Positions 57,250 through 64,000 of a DNA stretch of 64,000 nt are shown piece by piece. The stretch covers positions 1 through 64,000 of the forward strand of contig QCJD01000003.1 of the NCBI GenBank assembly GCA_003216255.1, in the 5' to 3' direction. How positions within the stretch are numbered: position 1 is the stretch's first letter; every line of letters starts with the position of its first letter. The DNA comes from Pelagibacteraceae bacterium AG-404-N13 (GTDB lineage: Bacteria > Pseudomonadota > Alphaproteobacteria > Pelagibacterales > Pelagibacteraceae). A model generated the notes under the pieces. That model was given only the letters and a program-made list of their open reading frames with translations. It was not told the origin of the DNA and made no database searches. The translations under genes and the position numbers were made by a program.

Positions 57250-57720
57250 TTAACTTGATGGTTTAAAAATTAAACATAAACCATTGTTACAGAATCTTTT
57301 ACCATTTTCACCTGGTCCATCATCAAATACATGTCCATGATGGGCTCCACAATTTGCACAATGATATTCGATTCGTTTCATTCCAAATGAATAATCAACT
57401 TTTGTTTTAAAGGCACCAGGAAGAGCTGTGGTAAAAGAAGGCCACCCTGTTTTGCTGTCAAATTTTGAGTCGGAGCTAAATAATTTTGCATCACAATTTA
57501 CACAATGATAAAAACCCTTTCTTTTTTCATGTAATAAAGAACTTGTAAAAGGACGCTCAGTTCCCTCGTTAAATAATATATTTTTTTGTTTTTCAGTAAG
57601 ATTTTTATTAATAATCTTTATATTTTTTGAGTTAACAAATTTAAAAGGAAATAAAAGAAATGTTAAAAAAGATGCACCAATAAATTTAAGTATTTTTCTT
57701 CTCACCCAAAGAAAATACAA
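57250..57720 (-). CDS. msrB: Peptide-methionine (R)-S-oxide reductase MsrB, membrane-targeted
   Basis: A 156-residue MsrB: zinc cysteines C73, C76, C121 and C124 (HCVNC and HCANC), the GWPSF motif, HHGHVFDDGP, and the catalytic Cys144 in KRFCNN, followed by LCLIF. It reduces methionine-R-sulfoxide. An N-terminal segment RRKILKFIGASFLTFLLFP (residues 7-25) looks like a twin-arginine or Sec export signal or an anchor, so it may repair envelope proteins. It precedes the exported histidine phosphatase gene and a tRNA-Leu lies upstream. Confidence 0.92.
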   Translation of the reverse strand: MYFLWVRRKILKFIGASFLTFLLFPFKFVNSKNIKIINKNLTEKQKNILFNEGTERPFTSSLLHEKRKGFYHCVNCDAKLFSSDSKFDSKTGWPSFTTALPGAFKTKVDYSFGMKRIEYHCANCGAHHGHVFDDGPGENGKRFCNNGLCLIFKPSS

Positions 57721-57764
57721 CTTTTTTGATAAATTTATAATGATAATTCAGTCGCTATATCAAC

Positions 57765-57850
57765 TGGTGCGGCCAGAGAGACTCGAACTCTCAAGGGCTA
57801 AGCCCACACGGCCCTCAACCGTGCCTGTCTACCAATTTCAGCATGGCCGC
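57765..57850 (-). tRNA. tRNA-Leu (anticodon GAG)
   Basis: An 86-base gene with acceptor stem GCGGCCA/TGGCCGC, D-arm with TTGGTAGAC, anticodon stem CACGG/CCGTG around TTGAGGG (anticodon GAG), a long variable arm (TGGGCTTAGCCCT) as in class II tRNAs, a T-arm GAGAGTTCGAGTCTCTC, and an encoded CCA at 57765-57767. It reads CUC and CUU leucine codons. Confidence 0.95.
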
Positions 57851-57908
57851 AATTAATGCGTCAGATTAAATGAATGACAATTCTTATTCAAGTTGATAAG
57901 TTTTTATT

Positions 57909-58898
57909 ATGGAATTTAATGCTGAAGTAAAAAACGCTACTGATTCAATATACCAAAAAGTATCTGGAACTATCCCTGAGATTGAATGGTCTATTCATGC
58001 TCCATATATTTATAAAATTAATAAATTAAAAAAAGAAAAGAACGCAGTAATACTTGCTCACAATTATCAAACACCTGAGATTTATCATGGAATTTCAGAT
58101 TTCTCTGCTGACTCACTTGCGCTAGCAGTTGAAGCTGCAAAAACGAAAGCAGATATAATTGTTATGTGTGGAGTTCATTTTATGGCTGAAACAGCAAAAT
58201 TAATGAGCCCTGAAAAAAAAGTTTTACTACCAGATATGAATGCTGGTTGTTCTTTATCGTCATCAATTACAGGTAAAGATGTAAGAAATTTAAAAAAACA
58301 ATATCCGGGAGTTCCTGTTGTTTCTTATGTTAATACTTCCGCAGATGTAAAAGCAGAAACTGATGTATGCTGCACTTCAGCTAATGCAGTAAAAATTGTA
58401 CAATCTTTAGGAGTAAAAAAAGTTATATTTTTGCCAGATGATTTTTTAGCAAAATATGTTGCATCTCAAACAGAGGTAGAAATTATTTCATGGAAAGGGA
58501 CATGTGAAGTTCATGAGCAGTTTAAAGATGAAGAGATTAATGAAATTAGAAAAAATAATCCCGGCATAAAGATAATTGCTCATCCTGAATGCCCACCAGA
58601 TGTTATAAAGGCTAGTGATTTTGCAGGATCAACTAGTGGCATGATTAAGTATGTAAGAGATAATCAACCAGAAAAAGTAATGATGGTAACAGAATGTTCA
58701 ATGAGCGACAATGTTCAAATCGATAATCCAAAAGTAGAATTTATTCGTCCATGTAATTTATGTCCTCACATGAAAAAAATTACACTACCAAAAATACTAG
58801 ATTGTTTAGAAAACGAAACAAACGAACTAATAATGGATAAAGAAACAATTGAAAAAGCTAGAAAATCTGTAGAAAGAATGGCAGAGATAGGCAGATAA
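57909..58898 (+). CDS. nadA: Quinolinate synthase A
   Basis: A 329-residue NadA. Three repeats of the triangle fold carry conserved segments AVILAHNYQTPEIYHG, CGVHFMAETAKLM, PDMNAGCSL, VCCTSANA, AHPECPPDV and the C-terminal CNLCPHMK. The cysteines in CGVHFM, CCTSAN and CNLCPH are candidates for the [4Fe-4S] ligands. It condenses iminoaspartate with dihydroxyacetone phosphate to quinolinate. It precedes nadC by 5 bases; nadB is not in this window. Confidence 0.96.
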   Translation: MEFNAEVKNATDSIYQKVSGTIPEIEWSIHAPYIYKINKLKKEKNAVILAHNYQTPEIYHGISDFSADSLALAVEAAKTKADIIVMCGVHFMAETAKLMSPEKKVLLPDMNAGCSLSSSITGKDVRNLKKQYPGVPVVSYVNTSADVKAETDVCCTSANAVKIVQSLGVKKVIFLPDDFLAKYVASQTEVEIISWKGTCEVHEQFKDEEINEIRKNNPGIKIIAHPECPPDVIKASDFAGSTSGMIKYVRDNQPEKVMMVTECSMSDNVQIDNPKVEFIRPCNLCPHMKKITLPKILDCLENETNELIMDKETIEKARKSVERMAEIGR

Positions 58899-58903
58899 AA
58901 TCT

Positions 58904-59740
58904 GTGTCAAAAATTCAATTAAGTAAAAATTTTATAAGGAATACTTGCAAATTAGCTTTAGCTGAAGATCTATATCCATCTGGAGACATAACATCAAATT
59001 TATTAGACAATAATTCTATTAGAAAGATTAAATTAATTAGCAATGAAAGAGGAATAATAGGAGGATTAGAATTTGCTAAACAAACTTTTAATTTATTGGA
59101 TAAAAAAATTAAATTTATTTCAAAAAAGAAAGATGGATCCTCAGTAAATAAAGGATCTGTAGTTGCGGTAGTAGAGGGTAAAATTAAAAATATACTTATG
59201 GGTGAAAGAGTAGCTCTTAATTTTGTCTCTCATATTTCAGGAATTGCAACAAAAACAAATAAATTTGTAAAAAAAGTTGGAAAAAGAACTAAAATTTGTT
59301 GCACTAGAAAAACCATTCCAAATCTTAGGGTTATTCAAAAATATGCAGTAAAATTAGGAGGTGGAACAAATCATCGATTTAATTTAAGTGATGAGTTTTT
59401 AATTAAAGATAATCATATTGCTTCATCAAAAAAATTTGAAGAAATTATCAAAAAAGCAATTAAGTCAAAAAAAGGGAAAAAAATTACAGTTGAAGTTGAT
59501 AACTTAAATCAACTTAAGAAAATTAATGGTTTAAAATTTGATAGAATATTATTTGACAATATGAGCTCTAAAAACCTTAGGGAAGGAGTTAAACTGGCTA
59601 AGAAGCTTTATGAAACTGAAGCATCTGGCGGTGTTAATTTAGAAAATGTAAAAAAAGTTGCCAAAACTGGTGTAGATAGAATATCAATTGGTGTATTAAC
59701 ACATAATATTAATTCATTAGATTTAAAATTAGAAATTTAA
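58904..59740 (+). CDS. nadC: Nicotinate-nucleotide diphosphorylase (carboxylating)
   Basis: A 278-residue NadC. It starts at GTG, five bases after nadA; the residues LALAEDLYPSGDITSNLL, then GERVALNFVSHISGIAT and CCTRKTIPNLRVIQKYAVKLGG in part, DNHI and VEVDNL, are family hallmarks. The C-terminal barrel includes DRILFDNMSS, ETEASGGVNLENV-like sequence and DRISIGVLTH. It turns quinolinate and PRPP into nicotinate mononucleotide, completing the de novo NAD pair with nadA. Confidence 0.96.
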   Translation: MSKIQLSKNFIRNTCKLALAEDLYPSGDITSNLLDNNSIRKIKLISNERGIIGGLEFAKQTFNLLDKKIKFISKKKDGSSVNKGSVVAVVEGKIKNILMGERVALNFVSHISGIATKTNKFVKKVGKRTKICCTRKTIPNLRVIQKYAVKLGGGTNHRFNLSDEFLIKDNHIASSKKFEEIIKKAIKSKKGKKITVEVDNLNQLKKINGLKFDRILFDNMSSKNLREGVKLAKKLYETEASGGVNLENVKKVAKTGVDRISIGVLTHNINSLDLKLEI

Positions 59741-59745
59741 TTAGA

Positions 59746-62403
59746 TTATTTTTTTAATTGAGCTTGAGCAGCTGCTAATCGTGCAACGGGTACTCTATAT
59801 GGTGAACAAGAAACATATTCCAATCCAACTTTAGAACAAAATTCTATACTTTTTGGGTCACCTCCATGTTCGCCACAAATTCCAAGTTTAATTTTTTTGT
59901 TTTGCTTTTTTCCTCTAGTCACAGCTATTTCAATTAAATCTCCAACTCCATCATCAATAGAGATAAAAGGATCAATATCAAAAATCTTATTTTCGATATA
60001 ATCATTTAAAAATTTGCCACTATCGTCTCTACTTATCCCAAACGTAGTTTGAGTTAGGTCGTTAGTTCCAAAACTAAAAAACTCTGCATATTTTGCAATT
60101 TCTTTTGCTTTTATTGCGGCTCGTGGAAGTTCAATCATTGTACCTACTAGAAATTTGATTTTAGTTTTATTTTCATTCTGTACTTTTCTGGCAATATTAA
60201 TAACCAGTTCTTTCATTATTTTTATTTCAGTTGCGGTTGAGACAAGTGGTATCATTATTTCTGGCATAGTTGATTTAATTTTTCTTTTTTTGCATTCTAC
60301 TAAAGCTTCGAATATTGCCCTAATTTGCATTTCGTAAATTTCAGGAAAAGAAATTCCCAGTCTACACCCTCTATGACCTAACATGGGATTTTGTTCGTGT
60401 TGTTCTTCGATTCTGCCTTCAATTTCTTTAATTGATAAATTTAAAGATTTTGAAATATCATTAATTTCTGAAGCACTTTTAGGTAAAAATTCATGTAGCG
60501 GTGGATCTAAAAGTCTTACTGTAACCGGAAGTCCATTCATAATTTTAAATATTTCTATAAAATCATTTTTTTGATGTGGCAGTAATTTTTTTAAAGCTTT
60601 AGCTCGGTCTTCTTTTGATTTTGAAAGTATCATTTCTCTAACTGACAAAATTCTATCTTCATCAAAGAACATGTGTTCAGTTCTACATAAACCAATTCCT
60701 TCGGCACCAAAATCCCTAGCTATTTTGCTATCTAAAGGTGTTTCAGAATTTGTTCTGATTTTTAATTTTCTAAAACTGTCTGCCCAACTCATCAATTTAG
60801 AAAAATCTCCTGAAATTTCAGGTTTAACAGTTTTTACTTCTCCTAAAATTATTCTACCAGTTGAACCATCAATTGTTATCAAATCTCCTTCCTTAATTTC
60901 ATATCCGTTCGATTTAAATAAGTTATTTTCATAATCAATTTCTATTTCACTTGAACCAGAGACACATGGGCGTCCCATTCCTCTTGCAACTACTGCAGCA
61001 TGACTTGTCATTCCACCTCTTGCAGTTAAAATTCCTTTTGCAGCATGCATGCCATGAATATCTTCTGGGGAAGTTTCGACTCTAACTAAGATTGTATTTT
61101 GCATTATGTCATTGAGTCTTTGGGCTTCATCTGAGGAAAAAACAACTTTTCCACTAGCTGCTCCAGGGGATGCGGGTAAACCTTTTGCTATTACTTCGAT
61201 ATTGCTTTTCTCATCCAAGGTTGGGTGAAGTAAAGAGTCTAGGGAGCTTGGTTCAATTCTTAAAACTGCCTCTTTTTTTGAAATTAACTTTTCTTTAACC
61301 ATGTCTGTAGCAATTTTAATTGCAGATTTTGCTGTTCTTTTTCCTGATCTAGTTTGCAACATCCAAAGTTTTTTATTCTCTACTGTAAACTCAACATCTT
61401 GCATGTCTCTGTAATGTTTCTCCAATCTCAATAATATTTTTTTTAAGTCTTTATAAATTGAAGGCATTGACTCCTCCATTGAGAGTAATTTTTCCTTAGA
61501 ATTTAATCTAGCCTTTTTTGTTATGTGTTGCGGGGTTCTAGTACCCGCAACAACATCTTCGCCTTGGGCATTAATTAAGTACTCACCAAATATTTCATTA
61601 CTCCCATCTGATGGATTTCTTGTAAATACTACGCCTGTTGCGCTATTATTTCCCATATTGCCAAATACCATTGACTGAACATTTACTGCTGTGCCCCAAT
61701 TGGATGGTATTTGATTTAACTTTCTATAAACTTTTGCTCTATGACTTTCCCAAGATAAAAATACCGCACTGATAGCTCCTATAAGCTGTTGTCTAACATC
61801 TTGTGGGAATTCTTTTTTTGTTTTTTCTATGACTAAATCTTTAAAATCTTTAATTAATCCATCCCAGTCATTTTCATCAAGCTCAGTATCTAACAAAACA
61901 CCCTTAGTTAATTTATAATTTTCAATTAGTTCCTCAAAATGATAATTTTCAATACTCAAGACTACGTTGGAGTACATCTGAATAAATCTTCTGTAACTAT
62001 CTTTTGCAAATCTAATATTTGAAGTTTGTTTTGATAGGGCTAAAACTGTATTATCATTTAAACCAAGATTTAAAATAGTATCCATCATTCCTGGCATTGA
62101 AACTCTTGCACCAGATCTAACTGAAACTAGCAAGGGATTGGTTAAATCACCAAATTTTTTTTTTGTTTTTTTTTCTATATTCTTTAGTTCTAAATTTATT
62201 TGTTTAATTATTTGAGAATTTAATTTTTTTTTATTTTTATAAAATAATTCACATACTTCTGTTGAAATAGTAAAGCCTGGAGGTACAGGCAAACCTAGTT
62301 TTCCCATTTCTGCTAAGTTCGCACCTTTTCCGCCTAAAATACTTTTGGCTTTCTTTGAATTTGATGATTCTTTTGAACTAAAATTAAAAACAAGTTTTTT
62401 CAT
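59746..62403 (-). CDS. ppdK: Pyruvate, phosphate dikinase
   Basis: An 885-residue PPDK with all three parts: an N-terminal ATP-grasp domain (KSILGGKGANLAEMGKLGLPVPPGF in part, SVRSGARVSMPGMMDT), the central phosphohistidine domain (GGMTSHAAVVARGMGRPCV, His near 464), and the C-terminal PEP/pyruvate barrel (EGIGLCRTEHMFF, GTNDLTQTTFG, catalytic Cys in GICGEHGGDP). It interconverts pyruvate and phosphoenolpyruvate with ATP and phosphate. It begins directly after the glyS stop, and this glyS-ppdK adjacency is common in alphaproteobacteria. Confidence 0.96.
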   Translation of the reverse strand: MKKLVFNFSSKESSNSKKAKSILGGKGANLAEMGKLGLPVPPGFTISTEVCELFYKNKKKLNSQIIKQINLELKNIEKKTKKKFGDLTNPLLVSVRSGARVSMPGMMDTILNLGLNDNTVLALSKQTSNIRFAKDSYRRFIQMYSNVVLSIENYHFEELIENYKLTKGVLLDTELDENDWDGLIKDFKDLVIEKTKKEFPQDVRQQLIGAISAVFLSWESHRAKVYRKLNQIPSNWGTAVNVQSMVFGNMGNNSATGVVFTRNPSDGSNEIFGEYLINAQGEDVVAGTRTPQHITKKARLNSKEKLLSMEESMPSIYKDLKKILLRLEKHYRDMQDVEFTVENKKLWMLQTRSGKRTAKSAIKIATDMVKEKLISKKEAVLRIEPSSLDSLLHPTLDEKSNIEVIAKGLPASPGAASGKVVFSSDEAQRLNDIMQNTILVRVETSPEDIHGMHAAKGILTARGGMTSHAAVVARGMGRPCVSGSSEIEIDYENNLFKSNGYEIKEGDLITIDGSTGRIILGEVKTVKPEISGDFSKLMSWADSFRKLKIRTNSETPLDSKIARDFGAEGIGLCRTEHMFFDEDRILSVREMILSKSKEDRAKALKKLLPHQKNDFIEIFKIMNGLPVTVRLLDPPLHEFLPKSASEINDISKSLNLSIKEIEGRIEEQHEQNPMLGHRGCRLGISFPEIYEMQIRAIFEALVECKKRKIKSTMPEIMIPLVSTATEIKIMKELVINIARKVQNENKTKIKFLVGTMIELPRAAIKAKEIAKYAEFFSFGTNDLTQTTFGISRDDSGKFLNDYIENKIFDIDPFISIDDGVGDLIEIAVTRGKKQNKKIKLGICGEHGGDPKSIEFCSKVGLEYVSCSPYRVPVARLAAAQAQLKK

Positions 62404-64000
62404 TTAAGCTTCAATTTTTGAAAAATTAAAATAATTTTCAAAGCTTTTACATAACATTTTCAATAGTTCTAGCCTATTTTTTTTAATTGAGGGATCATTA
62501 TCATTGACAATTACGTTGTCAAAAAATGCATCAATTTCATTTTTTGCTAATGATAAAGTTTTTAAACTTTCTTCATAATTTTCTGTTTTACCTATACTTG
62601 AAAAATACTTCCTTATATCATGAATTCTTTTATAAAGATTTTTTTCAAAGTCATTTTTGAAAAGACCTGGATCTGCTGAGCCTAAAATTTCTAATGAATT
62701 TTCTTTTTCACTGTATAAAATTTTTGAAGAACGTTTGTATATTGAAATAACATCTTGACCAAAATCTTTTTTTATATTTTTATTCAAGGCTATAGATTTT
62801 TTATATATCTTTAAAATTTCATCAACATTTGAAATTTTTGTTGAACTTTCAATAATATCATTTCTAACTTGTTTATCTTTTAAATAGTTTTTTAATCTTT
62901 CTAAAATAAATTCACTTAAATCTTTTTGTAAAATTTTTATATCAAATTCAAAACCTTGATCTTTGTAAAGCATTGATGAATAATTAATTAAATCTTTAAG
63001 CTTAAGAGTGCTATTATTTTCAACGATCAACCTTACTAGGCTAATTGCCATTCTCCTTAATGCATAAGGATCCTTGGAACTTGAAGGTTTTAAATTTATT
63101 CCAAAAAATCCTACCAAAGAATCTAATTTATCACTAATTGATAACGCTACACTATAAGGTTTTCGTGGGATCATACTATCCATACCAATTGGTAAATAAT
63201 GTTCTGATACTGCTAAACTAATTTCTTTATCAAAACCTTGGGCCTCCGCAAAATAACCACCCATAATTCCCTGTAGTTCAGGAAATTCACCTACCAAATC
63301 AGACATAAGATCTACCTTGCAAATGGATGAGGCTATTTCTATTTTTTCTTTACTAATTAACATTTCGTCGGAGATTATCCCACATAACTTTCTTATTCTT
63401 TGTGCCTTGTCAAAATATGATCCAAGCCCCTTAAAGTAATTAATATTTTTTAATTTTGAAACTTGTTTAACCAAGTTTTGTGATCTATTTTTTTTCCAAA
63501 AAAATTCAGCATCATTTAGTCGTGCTTCAATAACTCTTTCATTTCCTAACTTAATAAGCCCTTTAGAGTCTTTATTATCTGCAACAACAATAAAATTATT
63601 TATTAAATTATCTTTATTATCAAAAGTAGGAAAATACTTTTGATGACTTTGCATTGTAATAATTAGTATTTCTTTGGGTATCGATAAATATTTTTTATCA
63701 AACTCGCAAAATAATATTTTTGGTTTTTCAACTATATTTGTTATTTCTTCTAACAATTCTTTTTTTAAATTTATTTTAATTTTTTTTACTTTTGATATTT
63801 TTAAAATTTCATTTGAAATAAATAACTTTCTCTTTTCTTGATCAATTAAGATTCCTTGGGACTTAAAAAAAGAATTATATGATTTAAAACTATTAAAAAC
63901 CTTTATCTTTTCCTCTAATTCTTTATCAATAAATGTTATATTAGAGCTTTTTAAATGATAAAAATTAAAATCTAATTTTTTTCCATCAAATATGCTTAAA
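62404..64000 (-). CDS. glyS: Glycyl-tRNA synthetase beta subunit, partial at the window edge
   Basis: The reading frame runs from the stop at 62404 to the last base without interruption, about 531 residues visible; GlyS is about 690, so roughly the first quarter is outside. The internal TTG at 63756 is not the start: the residues before it (LFISNEILKISKVKKIKINL) continue in frame with family-like sequence. Recognisable segments are LLEEITNIVEKPKILFCEFD, IITMQSHQKYFPTFD, EARLNDAEFFWKKN, LVGEFPELQGIMGGYFAEAQG in part, and SKDPYALRRMAISLVR, then a C-terminal anticodon/HD-like part. It works with GlyQ, not seen here, to charge tRNA-Gly. Confidence 0.94.
   Translation of the reverse strand, partial: LSIFDGKKLDFNFYHLKSSNITFIDKELEEKIKVFNSFKSYNSFFKSQGILIDQEKRKLFISNEILKISKVKKIKINLKKELLEEITNIVEKPKILFCEFDKKYLSIPKEILIITMQSHQKYFPTFDNKDNLINNFIVVADNKDSKGLIKLGNERVIEARLNDAEFFWKKNRSQNLVKQVSKLKNINYFKGLGSYFDKAQRIRKLCGIISDEMLISKEKIEIASSICKVDLMSDLVGEFPELQGIMGGYFAEAQGFDKEISLAVSEHYLPIGMDSMIPRKPYSVALSISDKLDSLVGFFGINLKPSSSKDPYALRRMAISLVRLIVENNSTLKLKDLINYSSMLYKDQGFEFDIKILQKDLSEFILERLKNYLKDKQVRNDIIESSTKISNVDEILKIYKKSIALNKNIKKDFGQDVISIYKRSSKILYSEKENSLEILGSADPGLFKNDFEKNLYKRIHDIRKYFSSIGKTENYEESLKTLSLAKNEIDAFFDNVIVNDNDPSIKKNRLELLKMLCKSFENYFNFSKIEA

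Noticed and set aside
62404..63756. A glyS gene starting at TTG 63756
   Set aside because: The same frame is open to base 64000 with GlyS-like sequence, so the apparent start is internal and the gene is simply cut by the window.

Overview
The window is very AT-rich, densely packed and mostly free of gaps, with short intergenic spaces and many 1-4 base stop/start overlaps. Gene content and order (a circularly permuted two-piece tmRNA, ppdK beside glyS, hflK-hflC-degP, an ilvB-ilvH-ilvC-leuA block running into mreBCD-mrdA-rodA, nadA-nadC, thyX) point to a streamlined marine alphaproteobacterium, most likely of the SAR11/Pelagibacterales type. This assignment comes from recognition and composition, not from a database search.

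Region 1 (1-7,800) begins with a truncated FAD-dependent oxidoreductase and a small lipoprotein. Two tandem genes follow that each fuse a complete ammonium-transporter (Amt) domain to a SpoIIE/PP2C-type serine phosphatase. Next come a periplasmic CxxC HMA-like protein, a small membrane protein, two type IV pilins, and a STAS anti-anti-sigma/RsbW-type kinase pair.

Region 2 (7,768-28,100) is a nearly complete type IV pilus locus. The minus strand carries pilC, pilB, a lipoprotein secretin, pilP-like, pilO-like and a pilM-pilN fusion. The plus strand carries pilT, four minor (pseudo)pilins, a small secreted protein and a giant PilY1-like VWA protein. An AsmA-like protein, a beta-propeller/autotransporter-barrel protein and the prepilin peptidase pilD follow.

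Region 3 (28,200-34,700) holds two more SpoIIE phosphatases, one with a GAF sensor and one with a CHASE2 sensor. It also holds a secreted FecR-domain protein with a roughly 240-residue lysine repeat tail, and a TPR/beta-barrel outer-membrane protein. The window therefore contains four sensor-phosphatases but only one recognisable STAS switch and one switch kinase. The most interesting hypothesis is a multi-input partner-switching network, sensing ammonium, a cytoplasmic ligand and an envelope signal, tied to pili or the cell surface.

Region 4 (34,760-50,740) is a long co-oriented housekeeping run: a duplicated winged-helix protein, rodA-mrdA-mreD-mreC-mreB, leuA-ilvC-ilvH-ilvB, miaA, degP, a DUF2065 protein, hflC and hflK. 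Region 5 (50,790-55,140) has a short Mrp ATPase, an SGNH-like membrane protein, a NodU/CmcH-type carbamoyltransferase, a 49-residue DUF5989-like protein and an SxtJ-like protein. Region 6 (55,150-64,000) holds thyX, permuted ssrA, a small membrane protein, a histidine phosphatase, msrB, tRNA-Leu(GAG), nadA, nadC, ppdK and the 3' part of glyS, which runs off the window. The only stretch over 300 bases without a protein gene (56,101-56,408) is filled by the tmRNA gene.
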